Below, piece after piece: positions 16,244 through 24,782 of a stretch of 64,000 nt of DNA. A program made the translations under genes and the position numbers. A model generated the notes under the pieces. It was not told the DNA's origin. It saw only the letters and a list, made by a program, of their open reading frames with translations, and did no database searches. Numbering within the stretch: the stretch's first letter is position 1; every line of letters begins with the position of its first letter. The DNA is from Micromonospora thermarum (GTDB taxonomy: Bacteria; Actinomycetota; Actinomycetes; Mycobacteriales; Micromonosporaceae). Location of the stretch: contig NZ_JAATEO010000007.1 of NCBI RefSeq assembly GCF_012034245.1, positions 124,001 to 188,000 of the forward strand. Reading direction: 5' to 3'.

Positions 16244-17191
16244 GTGCCGGAGGAGGACCTCACGCCGCCGGGCACCCGTGGGCCCCGGCACGGCCGGCAT
16301 CCGGGCGACCGGCCACGTGCCCGGCACCGGTCGTCGACCGCCGCGGAGCGGGCCCGCAGCGCCCTTCGCCGGCTGGCCCGGGCCCGGGCCCGGCAGCGCC
16401 GGCGCTGGGCGGTCGCGGTCGTCACCGCGCCCGCGTGCCTGGCCGCCCTGCTGGCCTACGTGAACTGGGGCTCCACGCCGGCGCCCGAGGAGCCCCCGGT
16501 CGCGGGCAGCGTGCCGGCCGGGGTCGGCCGGCCGAGCGCTCCCCCCGGTGCGCAGCCGAGCGCCGGTCCGGCGTCGCCCGGCCTGCGCCCCCGGCAGCGG
16601 CCGCCGAGCCCGTCGCCCACACCGACGACGTCGCCACCCGCGCCGCCACCGGTGCTCACCCTCACGCGGAACGACGTGCCGGCGGAGGTGGACCTGACGG
16701 CCGTGGGCACCCGGGACTGGGTCCACTGGGGACTGCTCGGCGACGGCTCGACGGTGCGCAAGCGCGATGGCTCCGGCGAGATCCGCGACGACGGCGGCAG
16801 CGGCCGCCGGGGTTCCTGGGACGGCAACCAGGAGACCTTCCGGTGGCGGGACGGCGCGCCGGTGGAGTCGACCGACGGCACTCCGCACGGGGTCTTCACC
16901 TGCGGCGCCGGCCGCGGCTTCGCCCTCGCCGCGGCCGGGAGCGGCCAACCGCGGACGCTCCACGTGTACGCCGGGACCTGGATGGCCCGGGGCCGTCTCG
17001 ACGCCCGGCTCTCCAGCGGCGGCCCGACCCGCACGCTGCGCATGGAGGACCCGCACACCAGCCGGTCCGCCGAGTTCGTCGTGCGCTTCCAGGCCCCGGA
17101 GGGAGCGCGGCTCGTGGTGACCTGGACCGCCGAGCACGCCTTCACCGACGACTGCGCCGGCGTGAGCCTCCAGGCGGCGGCACTGCGGTGA
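16244..17191 (+). CDS. Single-pass membrane protein with Ser/Pro-rich stalk and extracytoplasmic beta domain
   Basis: 315 residues from the GTG at 16244 (site GGAGGG). An Arg-rich cytoplasmic N-terminus (about 1-60) is followed by one hydrophobic segment (about 62-79, AVAVVTAPACLAALLAYV), a Pro/Ser/Ala-rich stalk to residue 145, and a folded outer domain starting VLTLTRNDVPAEVDLTAVG. The outer domain looks all-beta, with repeated GTRDWVHWGLLGDG- and LHVYAGTWMARGRLDARL-type strands and a cysteine pair, like lectin or adhesion modules, but no family is certain. It may bind wall glycans. A palindrome lies in the promoter region. Confidence 0.6.
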   Translation: MPEEDLTPPGTRGPRHGRHPGDRPRARHRSSTAAERARSALRRLARARARQRRRWAVAVVTAPACLAALLAYVNWGSTPAPEEPPVAGSVPAGVGRPSAPPGAQPSAGPASPGLRPRQRPPSPSPTPTTSPPAPPPVLTLTRNDVPAEVDLTAVGTRDWVHWGLLGDGSTVRKRDGSGEIRDDGGSGRRGSWDGNQETFRWRDGAPVESTDGTPHGVFTCGAGRGFALAAAGSGQPRTLHVYAGTWMARGRLDARLSSGGPTRTLRMEDPHTSRSAEFVVRFQAPEGARLVVTWTAEHAFTDDCAGVSLQAAALR

Positions 17192-17264
17192 TCGCGGGCC
17201 GGAGTAGCGTGGTTCCGCCGACCGTGCTGGAACGGATCGACCATCGCGCACCCAGGGGAGGGCC

Positions 17265-17612
17265 ATGACCGCGTTCGCCGTCGCACACCTGCGTACCCCG
17301 ACCTTCGACCATGAGGACATCCACCGCTACCTGGAACGGATCCAGGCCACTCTGGACCCGTTCGGCGGGCGGTTCCGGGTGCACGGCCCGCAGGTCGAGG
17401 TGATCGAGGGGGAGTGGCCGGGCACGATCGTCATCATCGAATTCCCGGACCGGGAATCGGTCCGCTCCTGGTACGACTCCCCGGCGTACCGGGAGATCCT
17501 GCCGCTGCGGACCCGGCACATCGAGGGGTCCGCGATCATCGTGGACGGGGTGCCGGCCGACTACGATCCGGCGCGCACCGCCGCGTACCTCCGCGCCCAA
17601 GCGGCGAGCTGA
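17265..17612 (+). CDS. DUF1330 domain protein
   Basis: 115 residues with the dimeric alpha+beta barrel pattern of DUF1330: YLERIQATLDPFGGRFRVHG, then WPGTIVIIEFPDRESVRSWYDSP split over the central strands. These are small cytoplasmic proteins of unknown function, structurally near EthD and antibiotic-biosynthesis monooxygenases. ATG at 17265 with a GGGGAGGG site. Single gene ended by a strong hairpin. Confidence 0.88.
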   Translation: MTAFAVAHLRTPTFDHEDIHRYLERIQATLDPFGGRFRVHGPQVEVIEGEWPGTIVIIEFPDRESVRSWYDSPAYREILPLRTRHIEGSAIIVDGVPADYDPARTAAYLRAQAAS

Positions 17613-17622
17613 GTGGACAGCG

Positions 17623-17661
17623 GGGCCCCCGGCACGACGTCCGACGTCGTACCGGGGGCCC
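17623..17661. terminator. Bidirectional hairpin terminator
   Basis: Arms of 18 bp (17623-17640 and 17644-17661; GGGCCCCCGGCACGACGT) with one mismatch and loop CCG, between the convergent stops of the DUF1330 gene and dacB. Confidence 0.85.
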
Positions 17662-17707
17662 GGAACGAACGGGCCTCCGCCGGAGCCCCCCGCCCGCTCG
17701 TCCGTTC

Positions 17708-19279
17708 TCAGCAGGCGATGGGTTTCACCCAGGAGCACTCGCGGTCCTCCGGAGCGGCCGGCGGTTCGGTCACGGTCCGCGCGGCGGTCGCGCCCCTCTC
17801 CGTGTACGACGCCAGCGCGACGGCGATCTGGTCCTCCAGCCCCTTCACCGACGAGGCGAGGTAGTTGTTCAGCAGGATGGAGAAGGCCAGCAGCCGGCCG
17901 TCGGCGTCGGTGACGTAGCCGGACAGGCCGGAGACGCCGGTGAGGCTGCCGGTCTTGGCGTGCACGTTGCCCGCCGCCGGCGTTCCCCGCATCCGGCTGC
18001 GCAGCGTCCCGCCCACGAAGCGCTCTGCCTCGCCGGCCACCGGCAGGGCCGCGTACCAGGCGGGGAACCAGGTCTCGGCGCGGACGGCGGTGAGCAGGTC
18101 GACGAACTCGGTCGCCGGGACCAGGTTGCGCCGGGAGAGCCCGGAGCCGTCCCGCTGGCGGAAGGTCGTCGGGTCCATGCCGGCGCCGGCCACGTACCCG
18201 TTGATCGCGGCGATCCCGGCCGACCAGGTGCCGGACCCGGCGAGCACCCGGCCGATCTCCTTGGTGAGGACCTCGGCGTGCCCGTTGTTGGAGAGCTTCA
18301 GGAACGGCACCATCAGCTCCGCCAGGGTCATCGATTCGTGCCGGGCCACCTCGACCGCCCCGACGGGCGTGGGCCGGCCGAGGACCGTGCGGCCCAGCAC
18401 CCGTACGCCGTGCTCGCGCAGCGCCGAACGGAAGACGTCGGCCGCGTACCCGGTGGGCTCCCAGACCGTGACCCAGTCGCTTTCCGGCGCGTCCCCGACG
18501 GCGATCTGGCCGGTGACCACGACGGTGTTGCCGCCGTGTACGCGCTCGAAGGAGATCGACGTGTCGCCGTCGGCGACGGTCGTGGCCCGGTTGTCGATGC
18601 GGAGGTACCCGGTGGCCGGCGTCGTGGTGACCACCGGCCGGCCGCCGGGGGTGGCGGCCGGGGCGGCGTGGACGATGACGGTGCCCGCGTCGTAGTCGGT
18701 GTCCGGCGCGACGGTCAGCGCGGACACCTGTGCCGCGTAGTAGTACGGCTCGTCGTCCCACGTCCAGTCCGGACCGAGCCGGGTGTCGTCGTAGCGGGTG
18801 TCGTCGGCGACCAGGTTCCCGGTCACCACCCGGATGCCGGACGCGGCCACCTTCGCGGCCAGCGCGTCGTAGTCCGCCGCGAGCATCGTCGGGTCGCCCC
18901 CGCCGCGCAGGTGGAGGTCGCCGGCGACGACCGTGCCGCGGCGCGGTCCGCCCGCGAGCACGCCGGTGTGGAAACGGTGGTCGGGGCCCAGCAGTTCCAG
19001 GGCGGCGGCCGAGGTCAGCAGCTTGGTGTTGGACGCCGGGACGAGGCGGCGGTCGCCGTTGCGGTGGTAGACGGTCTCGCCGCTGGCGGCGTCCTTGACC
19101 ACGACGGAGGCTTGGGCGCCGGCGAGGCGGGAGTCGGCGAGGATCGCGTCGATCGTGGCGTCGAGCCGGGTCGCGGCGGGGGTCGGCGACTCGGCCGTCG
19201 CGGTGGGCGCGCCGGCGGTGGCCGCGGCGGCGACGACGGCCACCAGCGCGAGCGTCCGGGGAAAGAGACGACGATGCAT
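17708..19279 (-). CDS. dacB: D-alanyl-D-alanine carboxypeptidase/endopeptidase (PBP4, S13)
   Basis: 523 residues with a Sec signal peptide (MHRRLFPRTLALVAVVAA, cleavage near ATA-ES). All three penicillin-binding motifs are present: SNTK at 83-86, SNN in FLKLSNNGHAEVL, and KTG in HAKTGSLTG. The long insertion between the first two motifs is typical of peptidase family S13. It cleaves the terminal D-Ala and/or cross-bridges of peptidoglycan outside the membrane. The C-terminus has an extra ECSW...IAC cysteine pair. An inverted repeat 45 bp upstream of the ATG may be an operator. Confidence 0.93.
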   Translation of the reverse strand: MHRRLFPRTLALVAVVAAAATAGAPTATAESPTPAATRLDATIDAILADSRLAGAQASVVVKDAASGETVYHRNGDRRLVPASNTKLLTSAAALELLGPDHRFHTGVLAGGPRRGTVVAGDLHLRGGGDPTMLAADYDALAAKVAASGIRVVTGNLVADDTRYDDTRLGPDWTWDDEPYYYAAQVSALTVAPDTDYDAGTVIVHAAPAATPGGRPVVTTTPATGYLRIDNRATTVADGDTSISFERVHGGNTVVVTGQIAVGDAPESDWVTVWEPTGYAADVFRSALREHGVRVLGRTVLGRPTPVGAVEVARHESMTLAELMVPFLKLSNNGHAEVLTKEIGRVLAGSGTWSAGIAAINGYVAGAGMDPTTFRQRDGSGLSRRNLVPATEFVDLLTAVRAETWFPAWYAALPVAGEAERFVGGTLRSRMRGTPAAGNVHAKTGSLTGVSGLSGYVTDADGRLLAFSILLNNYLASSVKGLEDQIAVALASYTERGATAARTVTEPPAAPEDRECSWVKPIAC

Positions 19280-19323
19280 GCGGTGATGCTGCCACGGAGA
19301 TATCTACCAGGAAAGAGCGCAGA

Positions 19324-19340
19324 GCGAAGAAAATCTTCGC
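19324..19340. promoter_or_regulatory. Inverted repeat GCGAAGA-AAA-TCTTCGC upstream of dacB
   Basis: Perfect 7-bp arms around AAA in a locally A-rich stretch, 45-61 bp before the dacB start. The 278-base divergent gap (19280-19557) holds this site and the GAGGAG ribosome binding site of the next gene, with nothing else recognisable. Confidence 0.4.
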
Positions 19341-19557
19341 CGCTTACCACGGTCCGGGTCGGCGGCCGGCCCGTTTGCCGGATTTCACCCGATCGGGTAC
19401 GGGCCGGCGGCCGGGTTGACGGACGCGCGGGTAGCGGGCACCGTAGGCCCTGAGGGGCCCTGTCGTGGGCCCCGAGCCGCGACGGGCGACGTCCCTGTCG
19501 CCCCGGCCCGCCGTCGGCGGCCGGTCGCGTATCCCAGGAATCACGAGGAGTTCCGCC

Positions 19558-19836
19558 ATGCTCACCATGACCGACAACGCCGTTCTGGTGATCCGAGACC
19601 TCGCCAACCAGGAGGACGTCGCGGAGGACGGCGGCGTCCGGATCGCCGCCGACCCGGAGGCGGGCTCGCTCACCGTCGAGCTGGTCGAGCGGCCCGTCGA
19701 CGGCGACCATGTGGTCGACAACCAGGGCGCGCGCATCTTCCTGGACGAGGACGCGGCCGAACTGCTCGGGGACGCCTCCGTGGACGCCACCGTCGACGAC
19801 GAGGGAATCGTGCAGTTCGGCTTCACCGAGAAGTAG
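19558..19836 (+). CDS. HesB/IscA-fold small protein without cysteines
   Basis: 92 residues from the ATG at 19558 (site CGAGGAG). The arrangement TDNAVLVIRDLANQE ... GGVRIAADPEAGSLTVELVE ... DNQGARIFLDEDAAELL ... LDATVDDE-like end follows the A-type iron-sulphur carrier fold (IscA/HesB), but none of the three conserved cysteines is present: the protein contains no Cys at all. It therefore cannot hold a cluster in the usual way. The fold assignment is inference from pattern; such cysteine-free paralogues are common in Micromonospora-like genomes as I remember them, sometimes labelled adhesin. Function unknown. Confidence 0.65.
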   Translation: MLTMTDNAVLVIRDLANQEDVAEDGGVRIAADPEAGSLTVELVERPVDGDHVVDNQGARIFLDEDAAELLGDASVDATVDDEGIVQFGFTEK

Positions 19837-19846
19837 TGAACCCGGG

Positions 19847-20944
19847 TCAGCCCGCCCGTCGGGCGGTTCCGCCGCGGTTCGGCCGGGCGGGCCGGCCGGC
19901 GAGCGACTGACCGGGCCGCCACGGCTCGGGCCGGGCCTCCCGTACCGGCCCGCGCAGCGTCGACAGCACGTGGGCCAGGTGGTGCGAGGTGCACCACGCC
20001 GCCCAGGTGGTGGTCGAGCCCGCGCCGCCGATCCGGCGTGCCCGCCGCAGGATCTCGTGGTCGCCCCAGGAGTAGGCGGCGCCCGCCGGGGGCCAGTGCG
20101 GCGCCGCGACGAGGGTGCGGCACAGGTCCGCGAAGCGGTCGTCACCGCGCCCGCCCCGACGGGACCAGCGGTAGATCCACCATGCCCGGTCGGCCGTGTA
20201 CCGCATGGTGGGCAGCCGGTCGCCCGGCTGCTCGGCGCCCCGTGCCGCCGGGCTGACGCCGTAGTCGCCGTAGCCGACACCGAGGTCCGCCAGGTCCTGC
20301 CACAGCAGCCAGTCCCACCGGTCGACGCGGACCGGCTCGTCCGTGGGCAGGCGGGACAGGGTGGGCGGCATCCCGCCCGCCGCCACCGTGACCGAGCGCC
20401 AGGCGTGCCGGCGTGCCCAGTCCAGCAGCCGGCGGACGCGGGGTTCGACCATCCGCACGTCGGCCCGGCAGCACACGTCCGCCGTGTCGACCAGCAGGTC
20501 GCACTGCTCCGGGTCCAACCGGGTCCACCGCCAGATCCGCTCCACCGCCGCGGTGGCCGCGTCCGGGCCGGCCCGGTCCGTGCCGATGCGCAACCGGATC
20601 AGTGCCCGCTGGGCGTGGGCCCGGGCCGCGGCGCCGTGCGCGACGAGCCGCCGCTCGCTGTCCGTGAGCCCGATCACCGGCACCAGCGGTACGCCCCAAC
20701 GCGCCAGGTCCGCCTCCGGCGCGTCGGGCAGGGCGGAGACGTCGACCGCGGGGAGCAGCTGCGCCGGCAGTCGACCGAGGACGTCCACGGTGAAGGAGTC
20801 CAGGGGGGACACGTCGATGACCGGAGCGAGCAGTGGCGCCAGGCTCGGGTCGAGGTGGCTGAGTGCCTCCAGCTCACCACGCCGGTTGGCAAGGATGGGG
20901 CGGTAGACCGGTTCCGCCTCCCGGCCCCCGTGGGCGGGCACCAT
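19847..20944 (-). CDS. Beta family protein (phage-type beta protein domain)
   Basis: 365 residues. The opening YRPILANRRGELEALSHLDP and the middle (LGRLPAQLLPAVDV, PVRVDRWDWLLWQDL, GDYGVSPAARG) match the family that InterPro calls Protein beta, named after a T4 phage product. It looks like a TIM-barrel-like or nuclease-like single-domain protein with no signal peptide. No role is established. Its 3' end lies only 10 bp from the convergent HesB-like gene. In several actinomycetes such genes sit near mobile or defence genes; here no such context is visible. Confidence 0.65.
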   Translation of the reverse strand: MVPAHGGREAEPVYRPILANRRGELEALSHLDPSLAPLLAPVIDVSPLDSFTVDVLGRLPAQLLPAVDVSALPDAPEADLARWGVPLVPVIGLTDSERRLVAHGAAARAHAQRALIRLRIGTDRAGPDAATAAVERIWRWTRLDPEQCDLLVDTADVCCRADVRMVEPRVRRLLDWARRHAWRSVTVAAGGMPPTLSRLPTDEPVRVDRWDWLLWQDLADLGVGYGDYGVSPAARGAEQPGDRLPTMRYTADRAWWIYRWSRRGGRGDDRFADLCRTLVAAPHWPPAGAAYSWGDHEILRRARRIGGAGSTTTWAAWCTSHHLAHVLSTLRGPVREARPEPWRPGQSLAGRPARPNRGGTARRAG

Positions 20945-21319
20945 ACTTCAGCCTAGCCGCGGCATTCGCGACCGTCGCCGCATTCCCCGACCCCCGGTTC
21001 GCTCCGCCGCAGGTCAGGGCAGTTTTCGATGGCTTCACTGTCCATGATCGGACACTTCCAGCGTGGTTGCCTTGCCGAGGGCCGCAGACGAGCGCACGGC
21101 GCCGCCCGACTCCTGGTCGGAACGTCGCCGCGCTCTGGCCGTCTCCCACCACCGCAGCCGTACGGCGGTACGCCAGCGGGGACCTGGCTCGACCGGACAC
21201 GTGGACCGGTCGTTGTGTCGATCCCCGTCCAACCGGGATCCAAACCTCGACGGCGTGGGGAATTCCACCATCTGAGAGTCCCGGCGTGGCGCACGGCCGT
21301 AGCGGGTATGGGGCGCGGC
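20945..21319. other. 375-base gap without a supported gene
   Basis: I see no start with ribosome binding site, no conserved frame and no strong hairpin here. A weak 70-codon plus-strand frame (21063-21275) has no family likeness. Promoters for the flanking divergent genes must lie inside. Confidence 0.5.
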
Positions 21320-21712
21320 ATGGAGCATTTCACGATCGCGACGGTCGCCGAGAAGAGCCCGGACTTCCGGCGGGTGCTGTGGACCGGGCAGCACAGCCAG
21401 CTGGTCATCATGACGATCCCGCCGGGCGGTGAGATCGGCGAGGAGGTCCACGAGGACGTCGACCAGATCCTCACCTTCGTCAGCGGCACCGGTGAGGCGC
21501 GGGTGGCGGGGGAGAAGCGCGAGATCGCCCAGGGCGACCTGGTGGTGGTGCCGGCCGGCACGAAGCACAACTTCGTCAACACCGGCCCCAACCCGCTGGT
21601 GCTCTACACCGTCTACGGCCCGCCCGAGCACGCCGACCAGGTGGTGCACCGCACCAAGGAGGAGGCGGACGCGGCCGAGGCGGCCGGCGAGGACGAGCCC
21701 CCCACCTCCTGA
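21320..21712 (+). CDS. Cupin domain protein
   Basis: 130 residues, one cupin barrel. Motif 1 is degenerate (VHEDVDQILTFVSGTGEARV: His and Glu/Asp ligands present), motif 2 is GDLVVVPAGTKHNFVNTG, giving a metal site of about two His plus acidic ligands. The C-terminal tail after YGPPEHADQVVHRTKEEADAAE is a charged helix. Similar proteins are mannose-6-phosphate isomerase-like or oxalate-type cupins; substrate unknown. The ATG at 21320 was preferred to the in-frame ATG at 21308, both without strong sites. Confidence 0.87.
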   Translation: MEHFTIATVAEKSPDFRRVLWTGQHSQLVIMTIPPGGEIGEEVHEDVDQILTFVSGTGEARVAGEKREIAQGDLVVVPAGTKHNFVNTGPNPLVLYTVYGPPEHADQVVHRTKEEADAAEAAGEDEPPTS

Positions 21713-21775
21713 CCCGGCGGACCGTCGGGGCCGCCCCACCTGTCTGACCCCGGTGGATCGGGGTACCCGCAGCGG

Positions 21776-23572
21776 GTGGACCAACCGGCGATCTCCGACT
21801 ACGGGTTCCTCTCCGACTGCCGCTCCGGGGCGCTGGTCGGCCGGGACGGCTCGGTCGACTGGTGGTGCCCGGACCGGTTCGACGGTCCCGCGGTGTTCGG
21901 GCGACTGCTCGACCCCGAGGCGGGGCACTGGTGCCTGGCACCGGTCGCTGCCGGCCGTCCCGGACACCGCGTGGAGCGCGCGTACCGGCCGGACACGCTG
22001 GTGCTGCGGACCGTGCACCACACCCCGGAGGGCAGCGTCGCGGTCACCGACGCGCTCGCCGCTGAGCTGGGCGCCCGAGGCCACCGGCTGGGCATGAGCT
22101 CGCCGGCGGTGCTGCTGCGTACCGTCGAGGGCCTGTCCGGGCGGGTACGGATGGCGTCGGACTTCGCCCCGCGCCCCGACCACGGCCTGCTCACCCCGTA
22201 TCTGCACGACCAGCCGGACGGCGCGGTGCTGGCGGTGGCCGGGGCGACGGTGCTGGAGCTGCGCTCGGACGGCCCGCCGCTGCGCGCCGGCCCGGACCGG
22301 GTCCGCACCGAGTTCGACGTCGCCGCCGGTGACACCGTCGGCTTCACCGTCGCCTACGGGCGCACGTACGGTGAGCGGCCGGCCCGGCTCGACCCGTCGA
22401 CCATGATGGCCGAGACGGTGCAGGCGTGGGAGGCGTACCGCGAGACCCACCAGTACGAGGGCCGCTACCGCGACCTGGTGCGGCACAGCGCGGTCGTCCT
22501 CACCGGCCTCACGTACACCCGCAGCGGCGCGGTCGCCGCGGCGCTCACCACCTCGCTGCCGGAACGGATCGGCGGCGACCGCAACTACGACTACCGGTAC
22601 GCCTGGCTGCGCGACTTCTCGATGACACTGCGCGCCCTCTGGGTGGCCGCCTGCCCGTCCGAGGCGTCCCGGCTCTTCGCGTGGGCGGCCCGCTCGATCG
22701 GCCGCCCCGGCCCGGAGCCGGTGCCGGTGCTCTTCGGCCTGGAGGGCGAGCGGGACATCTCCGAGCACGACTCGACGCACCTGCGCGGATACGCCGGCAG
22801 CCGGCCGGTGCGCTTCGGCAACGACGCCTGGCGGCAGCGGCAGCTCGACGTGCCCGGCGAGATGATCTCGGCGGTGTGGCGGTTGCACCACCTGCTCGGG
22901 GATCCCCTCGACGAGGAGCTGCGCGAGATGGTGCTCGGCCTGGCCGATGAGGTCGCCGACACGTGGCACCTGCCGGACCGGGGCATGTGGGAGACCCGGG
23001 ACGCCGACCGGCACTACGTGTCGTCGAAGGTGCTCTGCTGGGTGGCGATGGACAAGGCCGTCGCGCTGGCTCCCCGGCTGGGCGAACGCGCCGACGCCCG
23101 CCGGTGGGCGGCGATCCGGGACGAGATCCGGACCAGCGTGCTGCGCGAGGGGTGGAACGAGACCGTCGGGGCGTACACCGGTGCGTTCGGGTGCCGCGAG
23201 ATAGACGCCTCCGCGCTGTTCCTGCCGGTGGCGGGGTTCCTCCCGGCCACCGATCCGCGGATGCGCGCCACCATCGAGGTGATCGAGCGCGACCTGGGCA
23301 CCGACAGCGGGTTGGTCCGGCGTTGGGACACCGACCCCGCCGGATTCCTGCTCTGTTCGTTCTGGCTGGTGGAGTGCCTGGTGCTGGCGGGGGAGCGGGA
23401 GCGCGCCGAGGCGCTGTTCGAGCGGGTGGTGGGCCACGCCAACGACGTCGGCCTGCTCAGCGAGCAGATCGACCTGCACACCGGCGCGCAACTCGGCAAC
23501 ACACCGCAGGCGCTCTCGCACATCGGCCTGATCAACGCCGCGTGGCGGCTCACCGACCCGACATCGGACTGA
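21776..23572 (+). CDS. Glycoside hydrolase family 15 (trehalase/glucoamylase-like)
   Basis: 598 residues. The N-terminal domain ISDYGFLSDCRSGALVGRDG and the (alpha/alpha)6 barrel motif NYDYRYAWLRDFSMTL are diagnostic of bacterial GH15. Catalytic acid and base are expected at Glu in LPDRGMWETR and Glu in VGLLSEQIDL, both present. Mycobacterial members of this intracellular group are alpha,alpha-trehalases; glucoamylase activity is the alternative. No signal peptide. GTG start at 21776. Its 3' end overlaps by 23 bp the end of the convergent threonine synthase gene. Confidence 0.9.
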   Translation: MDQPAISDYGFLSDCRSGALVGRDGSVDWWCPDRFDGPAVFGRLLDPEAGHWCLAPVAAGRPGHRVERAYRPDTLVLRTVHHTPEGSVAVTDALAAELGARGHRLGMSSPAVLLRTVEGLSGRVRMASDFAPRPDHGLLTPYLHDQPDGAVLAVAGATVLELRSDGPPLRAGPDRVRTEFDVAAGDTVGFTVAYGRTYGERPARLDPSTMMAETVQAWEAYRETHQYEGRYRDLVRHSAVVLTGLTYTRSGAVAAALTTSLPERIGGDRNYDYRYAWLRDFSMTLRALWVAACPSEASRLFAWAARSIGRPGPEPVPVLFGLEGERDISEHDSTHLRGYAGSRPVRFGNDAWRQRQLDVPGEMISAVWRLHHLLGDPLDEELREMVLGLADEVADTWHLPDRGMWETRDADRHYVSSKVLCWVAMDKAVALAPRLGERADARRWAAIRDEIRTSVLREGWNETVGAYTGAFGCREIDASALFLPVAGFLPATDPRMRATIEVIERDLGTDSGLVRRWDTDPAGFLLCSFWLVECLVLAGERERAEALFERVVGHANDVGLLSEQIDLHTGAQLGNTPQALSHIGLINAAWRLTDPTSD

Positions 23573-24755
23573 GCACCGGCAGCCCGCCCACGTCCACCGA
23601 GTCCGGGTACTTCAGGCCGGCGCCGGTGTTGAGCACCACGACCCGCTCGCCGGCCCGGATCCAGCCACCCGCCCGCAGCTGCCGCGCCGCCGTCAGGCAG
23701 GCCGCCCCCTCCGGGCAGAGCAGCAGCCCCTCCCGCGCGGCGAACCCCCGCAGGTCGGCGAGGAGGTCCTCGTCCGCCACGGCGAGGGCCGTGCCCGCGC
23801 TCTCCCGCAACGCGGTCAGGATCAGCTCGTCGCCGAGCGGGGCCGGCACGGTGATGCCGAACGCCACGGTGTGCGCGTCGGCCCACGGCTCGGCCCGCTC
23901 CGCGCCGGCGGCGAAGGCCCGGACGATCGGCGCGCAGCCGGTCGACTGCACGGCCACCAGGCGGGGCAGCCGGTCGGTGATCCAGCCCAGCTCGCGCAGC
24001 TCGTGCAGCGCCTTGTGGATGCCGATCAGGCCGACGCCGCCCCCGGCGGGGTAGACGATCACGTCGGGCACCTGCCACCCGAGCTGCTCGACGATCTCGT
24101 ACCCCATGGTCTTCTTGCCCTCGAGCCGGTACGGCTCGCGCAGCGTGCCCGCGTCGAAGAGGGCGCCGCCGGCGTCGGCGACCAGCCGTGCGACGTGCCG
24201 GCCGGCGTCGCTGATCAGCCCGTCGACCAGCCGCAGGTCGGCCCCGGCGGCGACGCACTCGCGGCGGCAGATGGTGGGCGCGTCCTGCGGCATGACGATG
24301 GTCGCACCCAGCCCGGCCCGGGTCGCGTAGGTGGCCCAGGCGGCACCCGCGTTGCCGTTGGTCGGCATGGCGATCCGTTCGACGCCCAGCTCGCGGGCGC
24401 GGCTCACCCCGACGGCGGCGCCACGCGCCTTGAACGACCCGGTCGGGGTCAGCCCCTCGTCCTTGACCAGCAGGTCCGGGATGCCGATCTCCGCGCCGTA
24501 CGCCGGGGCGCGCCACAGCGGCGTCCAGCCCTCGCCCAGCGTGGTGACGTGCCCCGGGTCGGCCACCGGCAGCAGCTCCCGGTACCGCCACAGGTCGGCC
24601 GGCCGGAGCCCGAACCGCTCCGGGGTGACCACCTCGGCCACCGCCGCCAGGTCGTAGCGGGCGAACAGCGGGGACCCGCAATCGCACAGGTTCTGCGGCT
24701 TGCCGGCGTCGTGCTCCCGGCCGCAGCGTGGACATTCCAGGTGGGTCAGGTACAC
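23550..24755 (-). CDS. thrC: Threonine synthase (PLP-dependent)
   Basis: 401 residues, fold type II PLP enzyme converting O-phosphohomoserine to threonine. The N-terminus has a zinc-ribbon-like Cys set (Cys8, Cys11, Cys24, Cys26). The PLP lysine is Lys109 in PTGSFKARG; NGNAGAAWATYA binds the phosphate side and VIVYPAGGGVGLIGI is the glycine-rich loop. Actinobacteria usually have another thrC next to hom and thrB, so this copy may be a paralogue with altered substrate. The start codon lies 27 bp after the end of the phosphoesterase/ligase-like gene, so they are probably co-transcribed. Confidence 0.82.
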   Translation of the reverse strand: MYLTHLECPRCGREHDAGKPQNLCDCGSPLFARYDLAAVAEVVTPERFGLRPADLWRYRELLPVADPGHVTTLGEGWTPLWRAPAYGAEIGIPDLLVKDEGLTPTGSFKARGAAVGVSRARELGVERIAMPTNGNAGAAWATYATRAGLGATIVMPQDAPTICRRECVAAGADLRLVDGLISDAGRHVARLVADAGGALFDAGTLREPYRLEGKKTMGYEIVEQLGWQVPDVIVYPAGGGVGLIGIHKALHELRELGWITDRLPRLVAVQSTGCAPIVRAFAAGAERAEPWADAHTVAFGITVPAPLGDELILTALRESAGTALAVADEDLLADLRGFAAREGLLLCPEGAACLTAARQLRAGGWIRAGERVVVLNTGAGLKYPDSVDVGGLPVLSPMSGR

Positions 24756-24782
24756 GGTGCTCCTCGCGTCGTCCGCGGTCGG

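Noticed and set aside
14129-17320. A 1063-codon minus-strand frame
   Set aside because: Only its 3' third (the serine hydrolase) is real; the rest is antisense to the pentapeptide-repeat and stalked membrane protein genes.
21063-21275. 70-codon plus-strand frame in the gap before the cupin gene
   Set aside because: No ribosome binding site, no family likeness, and codon pattern not clearly coding.
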